DNA from: Anaerovirgula multivorans
GTDB taxonomy: Bacteria > Bacillota > Clostridia > Peptostreptococcales > Natronincolaceae
Assembly: GCF_900188145.1 (NCBI RefSeq)
Contig: NZ_FZOJ01000039.1
Span: 1 to 37,356, forward strand
Reading direction: 5' to 3'
Length of the DNA: 37,356 nucleotides
Below, piece by piece: positions 25,328-32,108 of this stretch. The translations under genes and the position numbers were made by a program. The notes under the pieces are model-generated. The model did no database searches. It had not been told where the DNA came from and saw only the letters and a list, made by a program, of their open reading frames with translations. Every line of letters begins with the position of its first letter. Positions within the stretch are counted from its first letter, which is position 1.

Positions 25328-26036
25328 TATTTATCCCCCTATTTTCCTCGTTATTCTCCTCAATTTTTTCAATGTTACCATCCAACATATAATAGATTTT
25401 ATCTGCAAATGCCGCGATACTTCTATCATGGGTTACTATGATGATGGTTTGATTGTTTTCTTTGCCTAATGCTAGCATTAACTGTAGTACCTCTTGGGTA
25501 GTTTTAGAATCTAAATTTCCTGTAGGTTCATCTGCAAAAACAATAGGAGGTTTACTAACAAAAGCTCTAGCTATTCCTACCCTCTGTTGCTGTCCCCCAC
25601 TCATTTGGGTTGGTTTGTGCTTTATGTACTTTTCTAAACCTACTGCTTTCAATATATTTGCAGCTGCCTTATCTCTGATTTTTTTAGTAATTCCTCTAAA
25701 GGTCAAAGGCAAACTAACATTTTCTAATGCTGTTAAAGTTGGCATAAGATTATAGGATTGAAAGATAAACCCTATATTTTTTTGCCTGAATTTTGCTAAC
25801 TGCTTTTCATTCATCTTCTCAATATGCTTTCCATGGATTTTAATAGTTCCCCGTGTTGGTTTTTCTAAGCCCGCCATTAGATTAAGTAACGTTGATTTCC
25901 CTGATCCAGATGTTCCTAATAAACAACATACCTCCCCAACCTCTATTTTCATAGAAATATTGTTGAGTGCAATTACTTTTTCATCCCCTACTCTAAATAC
26001 CTTTCTAACATTATCAATCTCGATTGCGCATGTAAT
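25317..26036 (-). CDS. ABC transporter ATP-binding protein, probable AUU start
   Basis: ATPase of the MacB/LolD class with Walker A GTSGSGKS, signature MSGGQQQR, Walker B IVFADEPTGNLDS and the switch-region THD. From the first ATG (25952) it would be 211 residues and lack the first beta strands. The frame continues upstream through 28 conserved-looking codons (IEIDNVRKVF, DEKVIALNNIS). It has no ATG, GTG or TTG before the in-frame stop. An ATT at 26034-26036 sits 8 bases from GGGAGGG (26044-26050), giving 239 residues. AUU initiation, a sequencing error or a short product are the alternatives. It is the first gene of the operon. Confidence 0.88.
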   Translation of the reverse strand: MTCAIEIDNVRKVFRVGDEKVIALNNISMKIEVGEVCCLLGTSGSGKSTLLNLMAGLEKPTRGTIKIHGKHIEKMNEKQLAKFRQKNIGFIFQSYNLMPTLTALENVSLPLTFRGITKKIRDKAAANILKAVGLEKYIKHKPTQMSGGQQQRVGIARAFVSKPPIVFADEPTGNLDSKTTQEVLQLMLALGKENNQTIIIVTHDRSIAAFADKIYYMLDGNIEKIEENNEENRGINNEA

Positions 26037-26092
26037 AATAAATCCCTCCCAAGCCTCAAAGCTAATTTATACCAAAGAAATACATGTAAAAA

Positions 26093-26128
26093 TCTAGAAT
26101 TAGCAATGCAAACACTTGCAATTCTAGA
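26093..26128 (-). promoter_or_regulatory. Inverted repeat just after the operon's -10 box
   Basis: TCTAGAATT (26093-26101) and AATTCTAGA (26120-26128) are exact complements. They lie directly downstream of the -10 element at 26131-26136, so they would cover the start of transcription. This is a possible repressor site or a 5' mRNA hairpin. Confidence 0.5.
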
Positions 26129-26130
26129 AA

Positions 26131-26136
26131 ATTATA
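26131..26136 (-). promoter_or_regulatory. -10 element of the ABC operon
   Basis: TATAAT on the minus strand, about 95 bases upstream of the proposed AUU start. The -35 position (TATTTT) is poor, and TTAAY direct repeats overlap it. Confidence 0.5.
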
Positions 26137-26148
26137 CCATACAATCAT

Positions 26149-26182
26149 AATTAAAAATAATTAAGATTTTGTTAAGATTTTA
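26149..26182 (-). promoter_or_regulatory. 11-base-spaced TTAAC/TTAAT direct repeats
   Basis: On the minus strand TTAAC, TTAAT and TAATT follow one another at 11-base intervals (TTAACAAAATCTTAAT core), overlapping the -35 region. This spacing is typical of OmpR/PhoB-family response-regulator sites. AT-richness makes chance matches possible. Confidence 0.35.
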
Positions 26183-26285
26183 AATAAATTGGAAGTATGT
26201 CAATTATTAGACGATATAAAGTCGATAAATGTTTCATAATTTGGAAATATTTCCTTGTGATTTTCAATAAAAATTTATTCACAAT

Positions 26286-26325
26286 AAAAAACCTTTCCTA
26301 ATAGCAAAAACTTTGGAAAGGTTTT
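26286..26325 (-). terminator. Terminator of the ECF sigma operon
   Basis: On the minus strand AAAACCTTTCC pairs exactly with GGAAAGGTTTT around a 16-base loop, and the stem runs into TTTTTTATTG. It lies 19 bases past the stop of the last gene. Confidence 0.88.
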
Positions 26326-26343
26326 CTGTATTTAAAATACTAC

Positions 26344-27267
26344 TTAAAAATTAATTACTTCAACAGTTCCTCCAATAATATTCAAGCGATGTTGTGCTTC
26401 TCCAAATTGATAGCCACCAACAACATATTGGATAAAACCCTGATCTTGCTGCTCTTCTACTTCCCAGTCTATATTACCCTTTAAATTGTACATATCATCT
26501 ACTGCTAATTCTAATTGAAAATTCGACTTTGCATTTCCAATAACTTGAATGTTGCTAACCCCGTCAATCAACCAATCTCCCTTTACTATCTCTCCATCAA
26601 CCGCTACCTTTGAATAGTAGTTCCCTCCTTTGATTTCAACGTCTACATCAACAGGTAGAAATAAATTATAATGTAGATTTGTGACCCCCTGTTTAAAGTC
26701 ATCTCTTCTATCTACTGAAAGGAAATGGACATAAAGGGTGTTGCCAATTTCTTCTATGATAACATCTCCCTGTTTCATAATTTCTTCCGCAGTTTCTAAA
26801 GAAGTACAGAAAACATCTCCGCTGCCTCTATAGGTTATCTTCTGTTCACTGTGCCCCTTCAGCTCAATTGTTGTCCAATTTGGGACTTGAATTATAATTT
26901 TATTGATATTTCCATTGATGGGCTTTTCCATCGTCTCCAAAGCGATTGAGTAATCATTACTATTTACCCATGTAGTTAGATACCCTAAAATCCCCATTGA
27001 TGCAAATCCATAAAAAATCGTACTGGTTAAAAATATCACAGCAATCATAAATATGCTAAATATGTCATATCTGATTTTAGGTTGCTCTTCCTTTGCTCTA
27101 TAGAGGTAATACAGTATTTCTCCTCCTAATAGAATTAACAGTACTGGCCAAGCCTTTAGTAGCTGATCAGCAATTCTAAAGCCTCCAAATAAGGAAATCA
27201 ACAAAATTACTCCTAAGACCATCAAGGTAATCCCCATGGATAGGGTTCCTACTCTCCATCTTCCCAT
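26344..27267 (-). CDS. LiaF-like membrane protein of the ECF operon
   Basis: 307 residues. The N-terminal 100 hold about four membrane segments (MGRWRVGTLSMGITLMVLGV start, typical of DUF5668/LiaF N-termini). The remainder is a soluble beta-rich domain of the kind found in LiaF and other cell-wall-stress proteins (NGNINKIIIQVPNWTTIEL). LiaF-like proteins modulate envelope-stress signalling. It is the last gene of the sigma operon, overlapping its upstream neighbour by 19 bases, with a terminator right after it. It may feed back on the sigma/anti-sigma pair; that is inference. Confidence 0.72.
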   Translation of the reverse strand: MGRWRVGTLSMGITLMVLGVILLISLFGGFRIADQLLKAWPVLLILLGGEILYYLYRAKEEQPKIRYDIFSIFMIAVIFLTSTIFYGFASMGILGYLTTWVNSNDYSIALETMEKPINGNINKIIIQVPNWTTIELKGHSEQKITYRGSGDVFCTSLETAEEIMKQGDVIIEEIGNTLYVHFLSVDRRDDFKQGVTNLHYNLFLPVDVDVEIKGGNYYSKVAVDGEIVKGDWLIDGVSNIQVIGNAKSNFQLELAVDDMYNLKGNIDWEVEEQQDQGFIQYVVGGYQFGEAQHRLNIIGGTVEVINF

Positions 27268-27746
27268 AATTCATCCTCGCTTTCCTCTATCTTACTACCC
27301 TTAAGAAGTTTGAGGCCCCCAAAGATTAAAAGAATAGATACTATCCCCATTTGGACAAACTCTCTGATCCTATAGCCAAAGTACATTGCTATTATAGGAA
27401 TAAGTATCCTCTCCAGTAATAATAGTGCCCCTAATATGATCAAGGCATAAGCCAATAATTTGTTATCCCTAGGTAGTCCTCCCTGCTCTTTGAACCATTT
27501 GAAAATAAACGTATCTGAATCCACGGCTTCTTCTTCTCCATTGGTTTTTCGTAAACCATCAAAAAAGCTATAGGCCCAAATGATGGGAGCAATAAACATA
27601 ACAACACCTAATCTCATCATATCCCCTAGAAAAAAGGGAAGAAAAAACAAAGTCATTAGCTGCACTCCTTGTTTTTTTAGTCCTAAATTTAAGTGGGCAG
27701 CCCCTGGAACAAAACATAGTAAGAATCTGATGAACCTTTTAATCAT
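27249..27746 (-). CDS. Multi-pass membrane protein of the ECF operon
   Basis: 165 residues with about five hydrophobic segments (FIRFLLCFVPGAAHLNLGL at the start, then MTLFFLPFFLGDMMRLG, LAYALIILGALLLLERILI and MGIVSILLIFGGLKLL). The N-terminal FVPGAAHLNLGLKKQG pattern is seen in small membrane proteins encoded next to LiaF-like genes. The function is unknown. It overlaps both neighbours (8 and 19 bases), so it is translated as part of the same transcript. Confidence 0.75.
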   Translation of the reverse strand: MIKRFIRFLLCFVPGAAHLNLGLKKQGVQLMTLFFLPFFLGDMMRLGVVMFIAPIIWAYSFFDGLRKTNGEEEAVDSDTFIFKWFKEQGGLPRDNKLLAYALIILGALLLLERILIPIIAMYFGYRIREFVQMGIVSILLIFGGLKLLKGSKIEESEDELWEDGE

Positions 27747-28212
27747 TTAAATCATCCCTCCCTGGTTCTGTATACACAAAATTTATCTTTTCCACTGTAG
27801 CATCCATGAAACGCTGGGACCAACCACTGGCAACAACATTTTCCATCTGTCTTGTAGTTTGAAATATGCCTGATGTAAAGTTAGGCAGTTCCTCCATAAG
27901 CATTTGAAAAAAACCACCATACATCAGCAGCATTGTAATAGATGCTGCCACAACATAATATTGAAAGAGTGTTTTTCTAGTTGTTTTTCTTTTTACGGAA
28001 GGTGTATAAAAGTCGATTTTCGATAACACTTGATCAGTAAAATCCTCTGATAACTCAATTTCTTCTGGAGAATCAAATTTTTTAACCTCACTAAGATACC
28101 TTTCTAAACAATCATTGCATTTTAATAGGTGTTCCTCCATGACCTCTCTTTTAGTAGACTCTACTGTATCATGGGAGTATTGACTCCATTCATATTTGGT
28201 ATAATGTCTCAT
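27739..28212 (-). CDS. Zinc-finger anti-sigma factor
   Basis: 157 residues. The N-terminal cytoplasmic part carries an HxxxCxxC zinc motif (His28, Cys32, Cys35; EEHLLKCNDC) typical of zinc-binding anti-sigma factors. One membrane segment lies near 85-107, followed by a short outer domain of about 50 residues. It should hold the ECF sigma factor inactive at the membrane until a signal releases it. It starts one base after the sigma gene ends, and the two are clearly co-translated. Confidence 0.88.
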   Translation of the reverse strand: MRHYTKYEWSQYSHDTVESTKREVMEEHLLKCNDCLERYLSEVKKFDSPEEIELSEDFTDQVLSKIDFYTPSVKRKTTRKTLFQYYVVAASITMLLMYGGFFQMLMEELPNFTSGIFQTTRQMENVVASGWSQRFMDATVEKINFVYTEPGRDDLND

Positions 28213-28213
28213 T

Positions 28214-28759
28214 TTATTCCTCCTTCCATGCTTCCCTTAGTAGTTTTTTACCACGATACAACCGGGACTCAACTGTTCTGACACTAATACCTTCTACCTC
28301 AGCGATTTCTTTGTAATTCATTGATTGAATAAAATATTTTTCCAATATATCTCTATATTTGCTAGGCAACTGAAGGAGAAGGGCGTGTAGTTTCCTAATT
28401 TCTTCTTCCTTGAGAACTTTTTCCTCTAGAAGAGGTTCGGTTCCTTGTCCGATGGATTCAATATTTTGAAGGTAGCTTAATAATCCTTCTCTCTCCCGCT
28501 TCTTTTTTCGGGTCCAATCAATTGATTTATGAACAGCTATTTTCCCAATCCAGCTTCTAAAGCCTTGACCCCGATAATTTTTTAGAGAGCTATAGACAGC
28601 CATAAAGGTTTCTTGTGCAATGTTTTCAGCCTCTTGCCTATCCTTAACAATATTAAGGATGATGGAGAATACATAATTTTTATGAAGATCAACAATTTTT
28701 CTAAAAGCAGCCTGTTCCCCTGAAAGTACTTTTCTGATAAGGAATTCTTCCTGCTCCAT
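28214..28759 (-). CDS. ECF RNA polymerase sigma factor (SigW/SigV-like)
   Basis: 181 residues with sigma region 2 (FRKIVDLHKNYVFSIILNIV, AENIAQETFMAVYSSL) and region 4 (LPSKYRDILEKYFIQSMNYKEIAEVEGISVRTVESRLYRGKKLL), and no region 3, as in ECF factors. It is the first gene of the sigma, anti-sigma and two-membrane-protein operon. The ATG follows GGGAGGGGGG. The promoter in front (28789-28817) fits ECF recognition, so the operon is probably autoregulated. No terminator separates it from ilvN upstream, so read-through is possible. Confidence 0.93.
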   Translation of the reverse strand: MEQEEFLIRKVLSGEQAAFRKIVDLHKNYVFSIILNIVKDRQEAENIAQETFMAVYSSLKNYRGQGFRSWIGKIAVHKSIDWTRKKKREREGLLSYLQNIESIGQGTEPLLEEKVLKEEEIRKLHALLLQLPSKYRDILEKYFIQSMNYKEIAEVEGISVRTVESRLYRGKKLLREAWKEE

Positions 28760-28788
28760 AGCCCCCCTCCCTTCTCTCTAACAAATAA

Positions 28789-28817
28789 TAGACGATGGTT
28801 CTTTGAAAAACCCTGCA
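28789..28817 (-). promoter_or_regulatory. ECF-type promoter of the sigma operon
   Basis: On the minus strand TGCAGG(GTTTTT) at 28817-28812 is separated by 17 bases from CGTCTA at 28794-28789. CGTC-type -10 boxes and TG-A-containing -35 boxes are characteristic of ECF sigma promoters. Transcription would start about 20-25 bases before the start codon. Confidence 0.65.
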
Positions 28818-28851
28818 AAAATTGTATAAATTGTGAAGAGATCCTCATTCT

Positions 28852-29160
28852 TTACAAAAGATCCTCTCTATTATCTTTTATTAATTCATGAATATTATCA
28901 AATAACGTATAGTCATAGTTTTCATGCAAAGAAACCTCTAATACATCGTAAAGCTTTTCTAATTGCTTAGTGATCTGGTCAATTCTATGATCATTTTTAA
29001 CTAATAAATACATTCTACTTACCTTTGCATTCTCCAATCTTCCACATAAAATACCCTCTAGGTTAAAGGCTCTTCTTGTAAATAGTCCTGTAATTTGAGA
29101 CATAACTCCTGGATGATTGTTTACCGTCAGTTGTATAATAATATCTGCTGTTTTATGCAT
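28852..29160 (-). CDS. ilvN: Acetolactate synthase small (regulatory) subunit
   Basis: 102 residues holding one ACT domain (HPGVMSQITGLFTRRAFNLEGI), the part that binds branched-chain amino acids and restores activity and feedback control to the catalytic subunit. It is short compared with the usual 160-170-residue Firmicute form and lacks the C-terminal domain, as E. coli IlvN does. Its ATG overlaps the end of ilvB by 8 bases, so the subunits are co-translated. Confidence 0.9.
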   Translation of the reverse strand: MHKTADIIIQLTVNNHPGVMSQITGLFTRRAFNLEGILCGRLENAKVSRMYLLVKNDHRIDQITKQLEKLYDVLEVSLHENYDYTLFDNIHELIKDNREDLL

Positions 29161-30850
29161 GGTTTTTCACTCCCATCATTTCATGATTTGCTGCTCCGGG
29201 TGGTACTGTAGGCATAACATTTTCCTTGAAATTTATAGGTATATTAATGACACAAGGACCAGATGTCGATAATATCTTTTCCAAAATTTCATTCGGGTGC
29301 TCCTGATCGATCAAATCATAACCTCTAATACCGAAGCATTTAGCAATTGAAGCAAAATCAGGGTTTGTAATGAAGCTAGAGGCAATATAATTGCCTTCAA
29401 AGAACAACTCTTGTTGCTGCCTTACCATCCCTAAAACTCCATTATTTAGTATTATTATGCTTATGTTCAAACCCAAATCCGCTAAAGTAGCTAATTCCTG
29501 AATATTCATTAGGAAAGATCCATCTCCGCTTATACAAACTATTTTCTTATTAGGATTTGCCAACGCAGCACCTATAGCAGCTGGTAATCCAAAGCCCATG
29601 GTCCCTAGTCCGCCTGAAGTTAGTAAAGTGCGAGGTCGATTAAATGGATACGCCTGTGCAGCCCACATTTGATGTTGGCCAACATCAGTTGTTATAATGG
29701 TATCCTCATCTACTATACTACCAATACTTCTTATAAGATTTAAAGGATGATATAAATCATTATTTCTTGGCATATAAGAAGGATTGGCCTCTTTTATTTT
29801 TTCGATCTCTAAAATCCATTGTTTTCGATGATGACAGTTGATTAATGGTACTAAATCCCTCAGTACAATATTGATATCCGCAGCCATTGATAGATTTGTT
29901 CTTTTATTTTTATCCAGCTCTGCAGGATCAATGTCTACATGTATAATAGATGCTTCTGAACAAAATTTAGCTATATTTCCTGTAGCCCGATCATCAAATC
30001 GCACCCCAAAGGCTATTAATAAATCTGTTTCGTTTAATATAAGGTTTGTATAGGGTGCTCCATGCATGCCAAGCATTCCTAAGTAAAGACTATCATCAGA
30101 GGGAAAAGAGCCAATCCCCATCAGGGTTGAAGCTGCTGGGATATCATTTCTCTTAGCTAACTGGTATAATAATTCATGGGAATTTGACTGCGCCATCCCT
30201 CCCCCAATATATAATAAAGGTTTTTTTGATTCATTAATCATTGTAGCTATCTTTTTTATATCTTCTAGACTAACCCTGTCTTTATTAATAACTATATTTG
30301 TTTCGATATTCGTATCTTCATCCATAGGCCAATTTTCAAATTCTATTTCTTCCAGTTGAACGTTTTTAGGAATATCTATAATAACAGGGCCAGGTCTTCC
30401 TTTTTCAGCTACTCTAAAAGCTTCTGGTATAATATGAAATAATTCCTTAGCTGAGGATACAAAAAAGCTATGTTTTGTTATAGGAATAGCTAGCCCGCAG
30501 GTATCTACCTCCTGAAAAGCATCGGTCCCTACCATAGAAGTAGGTACTTGTCCTGTAATTGCAACAATAGGAACAGAGTCCATTTTTGCATCAGCAATAG
30601 CTGTTAGTAAATTAGTTACACCTGGGCCTGAAGTGGCAAAACAAACCGCAGCCTTGCCAGTAGTTCTCGATATACCTTGGGCTATAAAACCAGCCCCTTG
30701 CTCATGCCTTGCAAGAATATGCTGTATCTTTTTGCTTTTGGCAAGGGCACTGTACATTGGAAGGTTAGTACCTCCAGGAATTCCGGCAATTTTATCAATT
30801 CCCTGCTCCTCTAGCAATTTAATAATGATCTCGGCTCCACTGTACTTCAT
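29153..30850 (-). CDS. ilvB: Acetolactate synthase large (catalytic) subunit
   Basis: 565 residues, full length. This ThDP- and FAD-dependent enzyme condenses two pyruvates to acetolactate (or pyruvate and 2-oxobutyrate) in valine, leucine and isoleucine synthesis. The catalytic glutamate is Glu50 in ARHEQGAGF. The ThDP motif is GDGSFLMNIQELATLADLGL...NNG near 440-475. The RFDDRATG segment in the middle domain is typical of the anabolic FAD-type enzyme. The partner ilvN and the T-box leader also point to biosynthesis rather than acetoin fermentation. The ATG follows GGAGG. Confidence 0.96.
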   Translation of the reverse strand: MKYSGAEIIIKLLEEQGIDKIAGIPGGTNLPMYSALAKSKKIQHILARHEQGAGFIAQGISRTTGKAAVCFATSGPGVTNLLTAIADAKMDSVPIVAITGQVPTSMVGTDAFQEVDTCGLAIPITKHSFFVSSAKELFHIIPEAFRVAEKGRPGPVIIDIPKNVQLEEIEFENWPMDEDTNIETNIVINKDRVSLEDIKKIATMINESKKPLLYIGGGMAQSNSHELLYQLAKRNDIPAASTLMGIGSFPSDDSLYLGMLGMHGAPYTNLILNETDLLIAFGVRFDDRATGNIAKFCSEASIIHVDIDPAELDKNKRTNLSMAADINIVLRDLVPLINCHHRKQWILEIEKIKEANPSYMPRNNDLYHPLNLIRSIGSIVDEDTIITTDVGQHQMWAAQAYPFNRPRTLLTSGGLGTMGFGLPAAIGAALANPNKKIVCISGDGSFLMNIQELATLADLGLNISIIILNNGVLGMVRQQQELFFEGNYIASSFITNPDFASIAKCFGIRGYDLIDQEHPNEILEKILSTSGPCVINIPINFKENVMPTVPPGAANHEMMGVKNHA

Positions 30851-30930
30851 AATATTCCTCCTTCTTCTCCATTTAAAATTTAGAACATGCTATCCTTACA
30901 TAAGTTTAATCCTTTTCAATACCTTTCTAA

Positions 30931-30970
30931 AAATAAAAAGCCCTTCGTCCTATGAATAGGACGAAGGGCT
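30931..30970 (-). terminator. Regulated terminator of the T-box leader
   Basis: On the minus strand AGCCCTTCGTCCTAT pairs exactly with ATAGGACGAAGGGCT, followed by TTTTTATTTTT. The 5' arm overlaps the region downstream of the T-box core, as expected for a terminator that competes with the antiterminator. Confidence 0.92.
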
Positions 30971-31200
30971 AGCTCCGCGTTACCACCTAATTTTGTACAA
31001 AAAGTACACAGCTTAATATAGTACAGGATTACTCCGATACCACTTCCCCTATAACGGTGGGAATCCGTTGAAATCTACTCTTTTACAATTTCGGTTCACA
31101 GCTCAGAGGCTACCTTCTATATATCCTTCAGGGAAATTTTCCACCATCATTTCCTCTCTATACTTCTGGAATATATGTACTCCTCCTCATCGAAGCCTTT
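30936..31200 (-). ncRNA. T-box leader of ilvBN
   Basis: On the minus strand: stem I with the GATGAGGAGGAGTA K-turn/AGTA loop (31190-31178) and its 3' partner CCTCTGAGC (31109-31101), then the T-box core AGGTGGTAACGCGG (30988-30975), then the terminator. The UGGU of the core would pair with an ACCA tRNA end. The triplet at the specifier position, just before a purine and CCTC, reads GTA (31113-31111), which suggests tRNA-Val. Uncharged tRNA would let transcription continue into ilvB. Confidence 0.92.
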
Positions 31201-31287
31201 CTATATGAATAAGATATTTACAGAATATTTTAATAGTTTTTAATATTATTGTCAATAGTTATTTTTAATTTTTATTTAAATTATTTA

Positions 31288-31878
31288 CTATTCCAACTTT
31301 ACGCTGTTTGAAAGGTCTTTTAATTCTTTTAATATTTTGGTCGTATAAATAGCATCATTTAAAGCTTGATGGAATCTATGATCCATCTCTATGTTAAAAA
31401 TCTCCACCGCATTTTTAAGTCCTATTTGTCTTCCCTTAGGTAAATTTAAATGGTTCATGCAGATTTTTTGTATGTCGCAATACTTTTTAATCCAGTTAAT
31501 CTTAATATCAAAAAAAGCACAGTTTCTTTTTAACTCGTTTATATCATCTGCACCCCAAGAACATATGATAAAGTCATCTTCACCAATCCATTCTTTAAAA
31601 AGCCCAATTGCCTCTTCTATAGGGAGTCCTCCCAATAAATTTTCAATAGTTATCTGAGTTTTCTTTTTTACCTTTGGATGAAGCTTTGTATATAGTTGAG
31701 GCTTAACAAATATTTTAAAGGTATCTTCGATTTCAAGTTTTGAGTTTGTTTTAACTCCTCCGATTTCAATGATTTCCTGTGGACATAAGGGAATGGTATT
31801 GCCTTTAGCTAATTGGTTTGTTTTTCTGTTGATTTTAAAAGGACTATTAAATTCTAAATCAAATATAATATATTTCAT
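31288..31878 (-). CDS. DEDDh-type 3'-5' exonuclease
   Basis: 196 residues of the RNase T/DnaQ-like exonuclease family. Catalytic DxE is seen in IIFDLEF (Asp7, Glu9), a middle Asp lies in CSWGADDINELKR near 112-120, and the final HxxxxD is in HQALNDAIYTTKIL near 172-177. It is a single stand-alone domain and resembles KapD-like sporulation exonucleases of Firmicutes, though I cannot assign its substrate. The ATG follows AGGTG. It lies between the aco operon terminator and the ilvBN T-box and seems to be transcribed alone. Confidence 0.88.
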   Translation of the reverse strand: MKYIIFDLEFNSPFKINRKTNQLAKGNTIPLCPQEIIEIGGVKTNSKLEIEDTFKIFVKPQLYTKLHPKVKKKTQITIENLLGGLPIEEAIGLFKEWIGEDDFIICSWGADDINELKRNCAFFDIKINWIKKYCDIQKICMNHLNLPKGRQIGLKNAVEIFNIEMDHRFHQALNDAIYTTKILKELKDLSNSVKLE

Positions 31879-32022
31879 ATGATCAATACACCTACTATTC
31901 TAGTATTTTCCTCTACTTATACTATCTTTAAGATTTTCTTAGAATTTTATTCTCTATTAAAATTCATTTTTGCCAAATACTATTTATTCAATCTATTAAC
32001 CTTACTATAATAGTATACTATT

Positions 32023-32063
32023 TCAAAAAAGTCAAAAACACCAAAAACCTTGAGCCTTTGGTG
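32023..32063 (-). terminator. Terminator of the aco operon
   Basis: On the minus strand CACCAAA pairs with TTTGGTG around an 11-base loop, followed by TTTTTGACTTTTTTG. It lies 46 bases after the stop of the dihydrolipoyl dehydrogenase gene. Confidence 0.82.
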
Positions 32064-32108
32064 CCATTGGTAAGCAAAGAAAACTAATATCAAAATTTAT
32101 CTTTAAAA

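Noticed and set aside
28582..28848. 88-codon minus-strand frame over the sigma factor start
   Set aside because: It overlaps the ECF sigma gene in another frame and crosses its promoter and ribosome-binding site.
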